Both the position numbers and the translations under genes were made by a program. This document shows, piece by piece, positions 53,377 to 62,975 of a stretch of DNA of 64,000 nucleotides. The notes below the pieces were generated by a model. The model was not told where the DNA came from, made no database searches, and saw only the letters and a program-made list of their open reading frames with translations. Location: contig NZ_LT670844.1 of NCBI RefSeq assembly GCF_900141755.1, positions 1,984,001 through 2,048,000 of the forward strand, written 5' to 3'. The DNA is from Bradyrhizobium lablabi. Its GTDB lineage: Bacteria > Pseudomonadota > Alphaproteobacteria > Rhizobiales > Xanthobacteraceae. Position 1 is the first letter of the stretch. The number at the start of each line of letters is the position of its first letter.

Positions 53377-53988
53377 TCGTCTAAGAAGCGCAGGCCGACT
53401 TCCGGTGTGGGTCTGTCCTCCTAGGCGATGTGTCATGCGAGCCTAAGGGGGCATGTCGGCCCGCCCAGGAAAAGAATAATGACAACGGGAGGCCGCCATA
53501 ACCCCTTAGAATCTTTTGATCCGGATGTCCGACCAACACAAGGCGCGGATGATGGGGTACGCGGGACATCCGGTGGCAAAGATTTCGAATCTGGATGCGG
53601 CGGCGGTGCGTGGGACGCGCTTTGTCGACGCCTAGACCTTGCCGTCCAGCAGATCCAAATGCTTGGCGCCCGACAAAAAACCGAGCACCTGTCCGGGCGG
53701 CGAAGATTGCGAAAGCGCTCGATCTTGCTGTGAGCCCGAGACCCGCAGCGGATTGTCCGGGGCTCGGTGGGCTGCGTCGGACACGAGCGCGACCATGTGC
53801 GCGTCACGTCCACTGACTTGGGGCAAGGTAACTCGCGGTTTAGTTTTGCGGCGATGGATTCATCCTGATCTCGCGCAGCCCAGGCATCGTCCGCCGACTA
53901 AAAGCGAAACGGTCGAAGCCACTCTGCTGCGAGTGCCAGCGTTTCCTTTTTCTCGATGTCCAACTCGAGATGATATCGACCCAAAAGA
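53377..53988. other. Gap of about 610 bp without a recognised gene
   Basis: Between the TetR stop and the MarR stop. Short overlapping open frames on both strands are basic and low in complexity. One on the minus strand (53632-53826) starts MPQVSGRDAHMVALVSDAAH but has no known motif. Likely decayed coding DNA; no RNA or terminator identified. Confidence 0.4.
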
Positions 53989-54495
53989 TCACTCGGACGT
54001 CACCTCGGGATGGGCTCCAAGCTTCTTGCGGACGGTATAAGCATCGAGAAATTCCTGAGAGGCGACTTGATCCGCCAAGCTTCGCAGCTTCTCCGCCGAG
54101 ACTGGCCCTAACACAGTTTCCACGCGGCGGTTCGCCGCTGCCCACAGCAGGTACGCCTCCCGGAGCCGCGCCTTGCCTAAGCGGGTCAGAATACCGCGCT
54201 TCGTGCGCCCGTCCTGGGGGTCTTGCCGCAGTTCAACCAGTCCGTCCCTAACCAGCGGCCGCAGCGCGTGCGTTAGCGCCGAGATTCCAATGGCCAACCG
54301 CTCCGCCAAATCCTGCAGCGTCGGCCCTTCCTGACCGCGGGCTAGTTCGCCGATCTGGGCGAGCACACCGGCCTGCGTGGCCTTTAGTCCAATCGGGGCA
54401 AGCGCCTCATCATACAATTGGCCGAGGCGACGCGCCGCACGGCGCAACGCGTTGTTCGTGCAAGCAAATTTGGCCGGCACAGCGACTGCCTCCAT
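53989..54495 (-). CDS. MarR-family transcriptional regulator 3
   Basis: A 168-residue winged-helix protein: CTNNALRRAARRLGQLYDEA, LKATQAGVLAQIGELARGQE, LQDLAERLAIGISALTHALR and wing DPQDGRTKRGILTRLGKARL. It is divergent from the SDR gene at 54628. The spacer has TAGTTGAG at 54555-54562 and GTTGAG-GG-CTCAAC at 54600-54613, which are candidate operator sequences. A remnant of a close relative is at 18960-19200, on the edge of the IS1380-like element. Confidence 0.9.
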   Translation of the reverse strand: MEAVAVPAKFACTNNALRRAARRLGQLYDEALAPIGLKATQAGVLAQIGELARGQEGPTLQDLAERLAIGISALTHALRPLVRDGLVELRQDPQDGRTKRGILTRLGKARLREAYLLWAAANRRVETVLGPVSAEKLRSLADQVASQEFLDAYTVRKKLGAHPEVTSE

Positions 54496-54627
54496 GCCCT
54501 GTCATCCAGATCAACTGCTGGAGGACTACGCTTCTTTCCAATGCGTGTAAAATATAGTTGAGCACTGTACCATTGAAAAGGGGTTATGCTCCCTACATAG
54601 TTGAGGGCTCAACCAATGGAGAACCCC

Positions 54628-55431
54628 ATGCCTGTCGCCATTTCCAAGAAAATCGCGGTCGTTACCGGAGCATCCTCAGGCATCGGCGCTGTTTATGCCG
54701 ACCGCCTCGCCGCTCGGGGCTACGATCTCATCCTCGTGGCGCGACGCGCCGACCGCTTAGAGGCCCTCTCGAAAAAGATTTTGAAGACCTATGCTGGTGC
54801 CAACGTTGAGGTGATCGCCGCGGACCTCGCGAAGGAATCTGACCTTGTCCGTGTCGAAAAGATCCTTGCAACGAACCCGGCGGTGCGCATCCTCGTAAAC
54901 AATGCCGGACTTGCTAGGCTTGCGGCGATTGCGCTGGCGCCCGTACAACAATCCCTGGCCCAGATAGCGCTGAATATCACTTCGGTGACGCGCCTCACTC
55001 ATGCTGTTCTTCCCGCGCTGCTGTCGAGAAATGACGGAGTGATCGTCAACATTGCCTCCGTGTTAGCCATCCATTCGCTCCCGGTCAGCTCCGTGTACAG
55101 CGGCACCAAGGCCTTTGTGCTGAACTTCAGCCGAGGCCTTCAGGACGAACTGGTCGGGACTGGCGTAAAGGTCCAGGTGGTCCTTCCCGCCTCGACAGCG
55201 ACCGAAATTTGGGATGCATCTGGCCTTCCGCTATCAGCCTTGGACCAGGACACCGTGATGTCGGCGGAGACTCTAGTGGACGCTGCCCTCGCCGGCCTCG
55301 ACAAGGGTGAAGCCATCACATGGCCCACGGTGGCGGACGCGAGCCTTTGGGACAAGTACGACGCCGCCCGTTCGACGCTGTTCGCCGCCACCCAGACCAA
55401 CAAGCCGGCCGCGCGCTACAAAGCCATATGA
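54628..55431 (+). CDS. Short-chain dehydrogenase/reductase (MarR-linked)
   Basis: A 267-residue SDR: KKIAVVTGASSGIGAVYADR, YDLILVARRADRLEAL, VRILVNNAGLARL (NNAG), IVNIASVLAI, and VSSVYSGTKAFVLNFSRG (YxxxK). ATG 54628 has GGAG about 9 bases upstream. Other in-frame starts (54616, 54601) are possible, but the last overlaps the palindromic operator candidate. It is similar to the dead SDR at 21078. Substrate unknown. Confidence 0.9.
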   Translation: MPVAISKKIAVVTGASSGIGAVYADRLAARGYDLILVARRADRLEALSKKILKTYAGANVEVIAADLAKESDLVRVEKILATNPAVRILVNNAGLARLAAIALAPVQQSLAQIALNITSVTRLTHAVLPALLSRNDGVIVNIASVLAIHSLPVSSVYSGTKAFVLNFSRGLQDELVGTGVKVQVVLPASTATEIWDASGLPLSALDQDTVMSAETLVDAALAGLDKGEAITWPTVADASLWDKYDAARSTLFAATQTNKPAARYKAI

Positions 55432-55746
55432 CATCGCTCAGGGAGCGCAAGTCGCTTCGGCTTTGGTCAAACTCTCGACTTCCGAGACGTGGCGGTCTCT
55501 TCTGCATGAATGACCGCCAAGCTCCATCGTACGCTCGCGCAAAAGCTAGAGTTGCGATGACCGGCGCATCTTCTACGAGCCCGTCGAGCGTGATCGCAAG
55601 AAGCGGGTCGAGTGGTCACGAATCGCTACGGTCTATCGAGAAACGTCGTCGCCGCCAGAGATGTCTGGAGCTTCCGCCACTAAAGGAAGATGAGGCCGAC
55701 GCCGACGACCCGCGCCGTCACTTTCATTCAATATCAGGACAACATC
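55432..55746. other. Spacer of about 315 bp
   Basis: Between the SDR stop and the enoyl-CoA hydratase start. A plus-strand open frame covers part of it but is basic and without recognisable motif. The promoter for the hydratase / synthetase pair should be here; no distinctive element was spotted. Confidence 0.4.
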
Positions 55747-56535
55747 ATGCCGTTCACTCACCTAGACATCGGCGGTCCCGTCGCCACGCTCAGCCTCGAT
55801 CATGCCGGCGGCAACCGGATCAGCTTCGATATGCGTGTTGAGCTTAGGGAGGCTGTTCAACAAATAGAAAAGAGCCCGGCACGGGCTCTCCTTATCCGGG
55901 GCGAAGGCGGCGACTTCTGTTTTGGCGGGGATGTACGGGATTGGCCAGGCACTCCGGCGGAGATCCTGCGGCCAAAGATACAGGTGCTCGCCGAGGCGCT
56001 AGACCATCTGGAACGCCTGCCGATTCCAACCATCGCTGCTGTGCAGGGCGGATGCATGGGCGGTGGGTTCGAACTCGCGTTGAGCTGCGATCTGATCCTC
56101 GCCGCCAGGTCCGCCCGTTTCGCATTTCCGGAAGCGCGTGTCGGCATCGTGACTCTGCAGGGCGGCATGATGCAGATCGCCGAGCGTGTCGGCAGCGCGA
56201 AAGCCGCCGAGATGGTGTTCCTTTCCGAGCCGGCGTCTGCCGAACAGATGCGGCACTGGAACGTGGTCAACTGGGTCGTAGACGACGCCGAGTTCGAGTC
56301 GCAAGCCGCCGCGCTGGCCGCCCGCCTCGCCGAGGGACCGACAAAAGCGTTCGCTGCGACCAAGGCGCTCTGGCGCATGCAAGCCGAGCAGGGCGTGAAG
56401 GCCGCCAAGGCGAAGCTTTACGACGTCTCGATGCCGCTTTTCGAGACCGAGGATGCGCGGACAGCCCTGCGCAATGCCGCCGAAGCGATCAATGCTGCCA
56501 AGCCGTTACCCACGGCAATTTTTGCCGGCAAGTGA
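55747..56535 (+). CDS. Enoyl-CoA hydratase/isomerase
   Basis: Crotonase-fold protein of 262 residues. Oxyanion-hole segments RGEGGDFCFGGDVRDWPG and QGGCMGGGFELALSCDLILA are present. Both glutamates expected of a hydratase can be placed (FELAL and AFPEARVGI). The C-terminal helix region follows. The ATG at 55747 has no strong ribosome-binding site but aligns with family starts. It lies 74 bp upstream of the acyl-CoA synthetase, same strand, so the pair likely activates and hydrates an unsaturated or aromatic acid. Confidence 0.9.
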   Translation: MPFTHLDIGGPVATLSLDHAGGNRISFDMRVELREAVQQIEKSPARALLIRGEGGDFCFGGDVRDWPGTPAEILRPKIQVLAEALDHLERLPIPTIAAVQGGCMGGGFELALSCDLILAARSARFAFPEARVGIVTLQGGMMQIAERVGSAKAAEMVFLSEPASAEQMRHWNVVNWVVDDAEFESQAAALAARLAEGPTKAFAATKALWRMQAEQGVKAAKAKLYDVSMPLFETEDARTALRNAAEAINAAKPLPTAIFAGK

Positions 56536-56609
56536 ACCCGGCGGCGACCGGATTAGCGATAGTCAGTGAGGAACGCACCTATGAGCTTCATAGACCAGAG
56601 GTCAACGCA

Positions 56610-58168
56610 ATGAACGTCACGCATGGACTACGGCGTGCCTTGCAGGTCAAGTCGCGCGGCACTGCCACGATCTTCGAGGGCCGCCGCCGCACCTGGCAAG
56701 AGATCGGGGACCGCGTGTCACGCTTTGCGCGGGCGTTGCGCGCGCATTCCCTCGACCGCGGCGATCGTATTGCGGTCCTCATGCTCAACCAGGATCGTTA
56801 CATCGAGTGCTACCTGGCCGCCAGTTGGGCGGGTGCCGTGATTGTTCCCCTCAACATCCGCTGGAGTATCCAGGAAAACGCGGATGCCCTGAGTGATTGC
56901 GGCGCCAAGCTGCTCGTCGTCGATAATGCTTTCGCGAAAGCCGGAATGACGCTTGCAACAAATGCGTCGGGTAGCCTGATGCTGATTTACGCGGACGATG
57001 ATCCCGTACCGGATGGAATGTTCGGGTACGAAGCGCTGATAGCTGCGAGCGGGCCGATGCCGGATGCTATGGCGGCGCCCGACGATCTCGCCGCCATATT
57101 CTATACGGGCGGCACCACCGGCCGCTCGAAAGGTGTAATGCTCAGTCACCGCAATATTGCGGCGAACGCGTTCAACTGCCTGGCGGAGGGCCTATGTGGC
57201 GAAACCGCGGTTTATCTGCATGCAGCACCCATGTTCCACATGGCGAACGGCGCCGGAATGTATTCCCTGTTTCTGAGTGGCGCGACCAGCGTAGTCATCA
57301 GGGCATTCACGCCCGAAACCGTATTTGACGCGATCGAGCAACAAAAGGTGACCGAGACCATCTTGGTACCCACCATGATCCAGATGGTGGCGGACCACCC
57401 GGCGGTGCGTTTGCGTGATCTCGGTTCGCTCAAGCAGATCCTATATGGCGGCTCGCCGATCAGCGAGGCCGTGCTCGACCGAGCGACTGCAGCCCTGCCG
57501 CGGGTTGCGTTCATACAAGCCTACGCCCAGTCGGAACTGTCTCCGATTGCCACCATTCTGCACGCGCGCGAGCGTCTCGGCGAAGGGCGCTCTCGGGGAC
57601 GCCACCGCTCGGGCGGCCGGGCGACGCTTGGCGTCGAAGTCCGGATAGTCGATGAGAACGATCGAGAGGTGCCGCGCGGCACAGTCGGTCAAATCTGCGC
57701 CCGTGGCGATGTGGTCATGATGGGTTATTGGAACCGTCCCGAGGAGACCGCTAAGGCAATCGTCGACGGCTGGATGCACACCGGAGATGCCGGCCACATG
57801 GACGAGGATGGATTCGTCTACATAGTGGACAGGTTCAAAGACATGATCATTTCTGGGGGGGGGAGAATGTCTACTCTGCGGAGGTCGAGAACATTGTGGC
57901 GCAGCATCCTGCCGTGGCGCAGTGCGCGGTCATCGGCATCCCGAACGAGACCTGGGGCGAACAGGTGCACGCCATCGTGATGCGCAGGCCGGGCACCAAG
58001 GTTGACCCAGTCGACATCATCGCGTTCTGCAAGGAGCGCATCGCCCACTACAAATGCCCGCGCAGCGTCGAAATTCGCGACGAACTGCCGATGTCTGGCC
58101 CTGGCAAGATCCTTAAGCGCGAACTGCGTGCACCGTTCTGGGAAGGCCGAAAGCGGCAGGTCAGCTGA
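56610..58168 (+). pseudogene. Acyl-CoA synthetase (AMP-forming), frameshifted in a G9 tract
   Basis: Adenylate-forming ligase, about 519 codons. The N-terminal domain includes YTGGTTGRSKGVMLSH (AMP/phosphate motif), YLHAAPMFHMANGAGMYSLF, ILYGGSPISEAVLDRATAAL and GDAGHMDEDGFVYIVDRFKD. At 57855-57863 there is a run of nine Gs; seven would keep the expected SGGENVYSAEVEN in frame. The other frame continues normally to PMSGPGKILKREL (catalytic Lys region) and a stop at 58168. Everything else is intact, so this may be a sequencing error or a recent, perhaps slippable, mutation. Confidence 0.85.
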
Positions 58169-58393
58169 AAGTCATCGCCTGGGCCGCAGTGATTCGCGGA
58201 AGAGCAGTCGGAGCTCGTCAACATTCCATAGTGAGACAGAAGAAGCGGAGCCATTCGGCTGAAAATGGGAGGGCAATAATGTTTCGTAGCACTCTTGGAC
58301 TTTCGCTCTTCTAAGCCTGACTGGGTATTCGATTGGCCGGACCTGTCCCCGGTGCCGGATGGCGGAATTACATCGGCACGTCTCGTAAGCGAC

Positions 58394-59251
58394 CTAAGCG
58401 ACAAATTTTGACACGATCTGATTGAACTTGGTCGGGTTCTCCACGAACATAAAATGGCTTCCGCCTTCGTTTTCCTCAAAGATCTCCAGCTGGGCGCCCG
58501 GTATCTGCTTCGCAATCCATGCGAGTGACTTCCAGGGTATGAGGCTGACCCGCCCCCCGATCACAAGGGTGGGGAGCCTGATGCGTGGAATGATGTCGTG
58601 CCAATCCTGACATCCATGATTAAGGAACAGAGTTGCGGCGTCCTTGCCGGCCATGCGCAAGGTACACCGGATTATCCATTCTTTCACATCCGCCGGACAG
58701 TTTCTCGACACGCAGTGCTCGATGAAAACGCGGGCGGCTGCTTCACCGTCTGGATCCGACCGGGCATTGGCCGTTTCCCACAAGGAGGCGGGTGTGAGAA
58801 TCGATCCGGCCGCCTCAACTTCTTCGGGAGTCCAGGCAGGGTTCGAGGTCAGCATCGGCGGTTCGTCGGTCAGCACGATCTTGCCAAGGCGATCCGCGCC
58901 GAACAGTTCCCAGTAGGCCCAGATGACCGAGCACCCCATCGAATGCCCGAGCAGGGTGACATCGTCCGCATTCGCGGCGACCAGCGCCTCGCGCAAGTCC
59001 TGGGCAAGGCGGTGTATCTTGAGACCAAAGTTTGGTTTCTCCGATTCTCCATGGCCGCGTAAATCAAGCGCGATTACCCGGTGACGATCTCCCAGGCCTT
59101 CGATCTGAAACTTGAATTGCTCCGCACTTTGGGAGAAGCCGTGAATCAGAACCAGCGGTTTTCCCGAACCGGCCTCCAAATAATGCAATCGAACCCCGTC
59201 ATTTGTCCTGAAGTACTTCGAAGCAATTTTGGTGTTCGATGCAACCGGCAT
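58394..59251 (-). CDS. Alpha/beta hydrolase
   Basis: A 285-residue hydrolase. The oxyanion His-Gly motif VLIHGFSQSAEQ, the strand VIALDLRGHGESEKP, and the nucleophile elbow LLGHSMGCSVIW (Ser) are clear. The catalytic His lies near the C-terminus in EGGSHFMFVENP, and an acidic partner is probable in the GGRVSLIPW region. No leader. Fits esterase, C-C hydrolase or haloperoxidase-like functions. Divergent from GMC oxidoreductase 2 across a 373-bp spacer. Confidence 0.9.
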   Translation of the reverse strand: MPVASNTKIASKYFRTNDGVRLHYLEAGSGKPLVLIHGFSQSAEQFKFQIEGLGDRHRVIALDLRGHGESEKPNFGLKIHRLAQDLREALVAANADDVTLLGHSMGCSVIWAYWELFGADRLGKIVLTDEPPMLTSNPAWTPEEVEAAGSILTPASLWETANARSDPDGEAAARVFIEHCVSRNCPADVKEWIIRCTLRMAGKDAATLFLNHGCQDWHDIIPRIRLPTLVIGGRVSLIPWKSLAWIAKQIPGAQLEIFEENEGGSHFMFVENPTKFNQIVSKFVA

Positions 59252-59624
59252 TCGATCTGGCCTCCAATGTCAAGGACACGGAAGTAGGCCGAGTACATAG
59301 CAAAATCATTTCATGATTTCGTGAGTGAGTTACGACGGTAAAAAGCTCGAATCTAATTGCTTATCCATCGAGACCGAGCGCCCCTTGCAGTGTGTTTCGG
59401 CTCCGAGAATATTGACCCCTTTCGGCGTCCAGCCTTGGGCGCCGATTGGGCGTCAAAGGCCACGCCGATTCACACGTGGGATCAGCGATTACCGCCCGAC
59501 CACTGTTTATTACCGCTGTAACCGCTTTCCTGGGACAGGAAACATTCGGGTAGCTCGCCTCCATAACAAATATGCTCGCATTCACATCAGCCGAACCGCC
59601 GATTAACATCTAAAAGGAAGCATC
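59252..59624. promoter_or_regulatory. Divergent spacer with two inverted repeats
   Basis: The region between the hydrolase and GMC genes holds AAATCAT-TTC-ATGATTT (59303-59319), a perfect 7-bp inverted repeat about 52 bp from the hydrolase start. It also holds TTAC-CGCT-GTAA (59510-59521), about 104 bp before the GMC start. The second matches the repeat found in cassettes R1 and R3 (TTAC-GGCT-GTAA). No gene is seen inside. Confidence 0.5.
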
Positions 59625-61220
59625 GTGTCCGATAACCTCGCCACGCGCATCCGTGTCAATCAGCAAAAGCTGGGTGCCGAGCTAAAGCCGCACTACGACT
59701 TCATCATCTGCGGCTCGGGATCGTCAGGGTCGGTGGTGGCGCGGCGATTGGCAGAGAACGCTGATGTCAACGTCCTCTTGCTTGAAGCCGGTGGTAGCGA
59801 TGATGTCGCGAGCATCAAGGACGCATCTGCGTGGCCGTCCCTTCGCGGTGGCGAACACGACTGGGCCTTCAGAGCCAAGCCAAATCCACGACTGAACGGA
59901 CGTGCCATTCCCATGTCCATGGGCAAGGTCCTGGGTGGCGGCTCGAGTATCAATGTGATGGGCTGGTCCCGAGGCCATAAGAACGACTGGGATCATTTCG
60001 CGGCCGAGGCCGGCGATGACGGCTGGAACTATCAATCTGTGCTGCAGATCTATCGGCGTATCGAGGATTGGCATGGAGCGCCCGATCCCGCTCGTCGTGG
60101 CAAAGGCGGCCTGCTCTTCGTGCAGCCGGCCCCCGATCCCCATCCTCTCGCCGCAGCGATGCTCGATGCATTTGCGGCTGCCGGCGTTCTGACCTTCGAC
60201 GATCAGAACGGCGTCATGATGGAAGGCGACGGTGGAGGCGCCATCAGCAATGTGTGCGTCCGGGACGGCCAACGTCAATCCGTCTTCCGGGCGTATGTCT
60301 ACCCCTACATGGACCGCCCCAACCTGACTGTACTGACGCAAGCATTGGTCACACGTCTGGCGTTTGAGGGGAAGCAAGTGGCCGGCGCGGAATTCCTGCG
60401 CGAGGGCAAGCTCCATCGCATCGGGGCCACGCGCGAGGTCGTGGTGTCGCTGGGTGCGATCCATACACCCAAGCTGCTCATGCAATCCGGTATCGGCGAC
60501 GAGGCCGAGCTGAAACGTGTCGGTATTCCTGTCATCCAGCATCTGCCCGGCGTTGGCCGGAATTTCCAGGACCACTTCATGGCGCCGTGTGTATGGGAAT
60601 CGCGGGACTCGATTGAGCCGCGCAATAACCGGGGTGAAGCGACCGCTTTTTGGAAGAGCGATGCCGCGCTCGACAGACCGGATTTGCAATCGTTCATGGT
60701 TGAGGCGCCTTATGCAAGCCCACAAGCGGCCAAGGTCGCGCCGCCGGCGAATAGCTGGTCGCTGACGACGGCGGTGTTGCGAACCGCCAGCCGGGGTCGG
60801 CTGCGTCTCACCGGATCCGATCCGCTTGACCCGATCGACATTGACGCAAACGCCCTCGACGATCCCGCCGATCGGAAGGCACTCAAGATCTGTGTCGAAT
60901 TTTGCCGAGCCATCGGCAACTCGGCGCCCCTGCGCCGCTTCGCGAAGCGCGAAATCCTGCCGGGTCCGCTCGAGGGCGCAGAATTGGAGGCTTTCATTCG
61001 CAATGCCACGGTCAGCCATTCCCACCAGACCTGCACGGCCAAGATGGGGCGCGATGCCATGTCGGTCGTGGACCACCGTCTCAGGGTTTACGGCATCAAT
61101 AGGCTGCGGATCGCGGACGGATCGATCATGCCGCGCATCGTTACCGGTAATACCATGGCGCCCTGCGTTGTGATCGGCGAGCGCGCTGGCGAGATGCTGA
61201 AAGCGGACCATAACGTGTGA
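59625..61220 (+). CDS. GMC-family FAD-dependent oxidoreductase 2
   Basis: A 531-residue choline-dehydrogenase-type enzyme, collinear with the protein at 10299 over its whole length. The FAD motif YDFIICGSGSSGSVVARRLA is at residues 24-43, with GKVLGGGSSINVM and GAIHTPKLLMQSGIGD (GMC signatures), His467 in SHSHQTCTAKMG and Asn509 in TGNTMAPC as the catalytic pair. It oxidises an alcohol, electrons going to FAD and then a quinone or oxygen. The start GTG is at 59625 (MSDNLATRI), with AAGGAAGC upstream. Confidence 0.92.
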   Translation: MSDNLATRIRVNQQKLGAELKPHYDFIICGSGSSGSVVARRLAENADVNVLLLEAGGSDDVASIKDASAWPSLRGGEHDWAFRAKPNPRLNGRAIPMSMGKVLGGGSSINVMGWSRGHKNDWDHFAAEAGDDGWNYQSVLQIYRRIEDWHGAPDPARRGKGGLLFVQPAPDPHPLAAAMLDAFAAAGVLTFDDQNGVMMEGDGGGAISNVCVRDGQRQSVFRAYVYPYMDRPNLTVLTQALVTRLAFEGKQVAGAEFLREGKLHRIGATREVVVSLGAIHTPKLLMQSGIGDEAELKRVGIPVIQHLPGVGRNFQDHFMAPCVWESRDSIEPRNNRGEATAFWKSDAALDRPDLQSFMVEAPYASPQAAKVAPPANSWSLTTAVLRTASRGRLRLTGSDPLDPIDIDANALDDPADRKALKICVEFCRAIGNSAPLRRFAKREILPGPLEGAELEAFIRNATVSHSHQTCTAKMGRDAMSVVDHRLRVYGINRLRIADGSIMPRIVTGNTMAPCVVIGERAGEMLKADHNV

Positions 61221-61264
61221 TAACTGACCAAAATCTACCGCGGCATACTGGACCGCTATTTCGC

Positions 61265-61843
61265 ATGACCGGAAAAATCCTTGTTCTCACCGCGATCGAC
61301 GACGAACTCGACACGGCGCGCGCCCCCGAGGGCGTCGAGGTGATCTACAGCGGCGTCGGCAAGGTGAACGCGGCGAGCGCCGCGACGCTGTCGCTCGGGG
61401 TGCTGCGGCCGTCGCTGGTGATCAACTACGGCACCGCCGGGAAAATCAACGAACAGTTGCGCGGGCTCGTCGAGGTGGCGCATGTCGTGCAGCGCGACAT
61501 GATGGCGATGCCGCTGGCGCCGCGCGGACGCACGCCGTTCTCCTCCGACCTCGACAGGCTTTCCTCGGGCCATGGCGATGTGATCTGCGGGACCGGCGAC
61601 AGCTTCGTCACATCGAGCGATCCGTGGCTCAACGAAAACAACATCGACATCGTCGACATGGAATTGTTCGCGATTGCCCATGTTTGCCAGCGCCACTCTA
61701 TGCCCTGGCGCGCGTTCAAATTCATCACCGACGATGCCAACGACTTCGCCGCCGAACACTGGACCGCCAACGTCGCCGACGGACAGGAGCTGTTCTGGGA
61801 TGCGGTGAAGAAGCTGACATCGGGTCTCGACCTTCGATCGTGA
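61265..61843 (+). CDS. Nucleoside phosphorylase/nucleosidase superfamily protein
   Basis: A 192-residue protein of the PNP/MTAN fold: KILVLTAIDDELDTARAPEG, EVIYSGVGKVNAASAATLSL, LVINYGTAGKINEQL, DVICGTGDSFVTSSDPW and the C-terminal VDMELFAIAHVCQRHSMPWR (ribose-binding Met-Glu) with FITDDANDFA (catalytic Asp). It probably hydrolyses methylthioadenosine/S-adenosylhomocysteine or related nucleosides. ATG 61265 is chosen over one 16 codons upstream. Its codon use looks more GC-rich than that of the island genes around it. Confidence 0.88.
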   Translation: MTGKILVLTAIDDELDTARAPEGVEVIYSGVGKVNAASAATLSLGVLRPSLVINYGTAGKINEQLRGLVEVAHVVQRDMMAMPLAPRGRTPFSSDLDRLSSGHGDVICGTGDSFVTSSDPWLNENNIDIVDMELFAIAHVCQRHSMPWRAFKFITDDANDFAAEHWTANVADGQELFWDAVKKLTSGLDLRS

Positions 61844-62220
61844 GGTTCTGGCGGATATTACGTCAACAAGGTGTCTCTACCGGACAAGGAGGAGTTTTCC
61901 GCCACAGTTGGATGCATTCATGCGGGCGGCGGGGGCTCCCGGGCTAGAGGCGCGAGCCCGTAAAGCCTTCGACCAGGGATTTCAGGCGCGCTCAGATGTC
62001 GAACTTCGACTCGCGGAGTATATTGGAGAGGTCACCGACACCAGAGTCTCTTCCCGGCGAACAAAGCCGTCGTGAGAGAAATCGTAGGTAGGCATGGCGA
62101 GGGGATAACCATGGGTGCGGTCGGAAGGCGAGCGACATTTGGACGGATGGCGACAGATCGTCTCCCGGCCTTACCCACCTACAAGCGTAACCCAACTTGC
62201 TGACTGCTCGAAGAAAGCCC
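61844..62220. other. Gap of about 375 bp, possible decayed coding sequence
   Basis: One plus-strand frame reads PQLDAFMRAAGAPGLEARAR then KAFDQGFQARSDVELRLAEY before a stop. It looks protein-like but has no start or recognisable domain. The rest is featureless by eye. Confidence 0.35.
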
Positions 62221-62849
62221 GTGACAAATGTGAGCCGGATCGCTTGGGTAGTTGGCGTCGGCGCGAGCCGTGGACTCGGCGCTGCGTCCGTCAGACGCTT
62301 CGCACGGGAAGGTTATAAGGTAGCAGTAACCGGGCGGTCGCTGGACGCCCTTCAAGTGATCGGTCCTGTTGAGGTGGGCGTTTACAATGCGGGCAACGCG
62401 ATTTGGGGCCGCCGCTCGAAACAAAAACGGCAGACTTCGAGGCGGTATGGCAGGTCGGTTGCCTCGGGGGCTTCATCTTCGGGCGGGAGGTTGCCCCCGC
62501 ATGTTGCCGCGCGGTTGTGGTACTATCATCTACAGCGGGGGCCTCAGCAGCTCTTCGCGGAAGAGCAGCATTTGCTGGATTCGCCGCTGCTAAAGCTGGC
62601 CTCAGGATGGTCAGTCAATCCCTCGCACGCGAATTCGGGCCACGTGGTATTGACGTCGCTCACGTCATCATCAACGGTTCCATCGAGGGCGATAAGATCT
62701 TTAGCAAGATTCCTGATATCGGACAGAAGGGGCCGGACGCCCTGCTGCTCCCTGATGTGATCGCTGACAGCTATTGGTATCTACATACGCAACATCGTTC
62801 TGCTTGGTCGCAGGAGCTCGATGTGCGTGCACATGCAGAAACCTTTTGA
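62221..62849 (+). pseudogene. Short-chain dehydrogenase/reductase with deletions and frameshift
   Basis: SDR remnant from GTG 62221: IAWVVGVGASRGLGAASVRR and AVTGRSLDALQVIG, where about 50 codons are missing. It continues VGVYNAGNAIWG (NAG motif), then switches frame to PPLETKTADFEAVWQVGCLG with VVLSSTAGASAALRGRAAFA and AAKAGLRMVSQSLAREFGPR and a stop at 62849. The catalytic Tyr is not found in place (FAGFAAAKAG). Non-functional. Confidence 0.75.
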
Positions 62850-62975
62850 GCCTAGGCAGGTCCATCGTCATATCGGTCGCGTCGTGATATTTTTGGCCTT
62901 GGATTATCGAGAATGACGTTGTTTGTTTTTTCCGACGCGTCCGTGTCGAGAAGAATCGGAAAGAGTGGAAACGTC

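Noticed and set aside
55941..56609. N-terminal extension of the acyl-CoA synthetase frame upstream of 56610
   Set aside because: It overlaps the enoyl-CoA hydratase in another frame and is arginine-rich; the ligase domain starts at MNVTHGLRRAL.
59724..61211. Long minus-strand open frame of 495 codons across GMC oxidoreductase 2
   Set aside because: It is exactly antisense to a clearly recognisable enzyme; its predicted peptide is low in hydrophobic structure and has no motif. GC-rich codon use commonly opens such frames.
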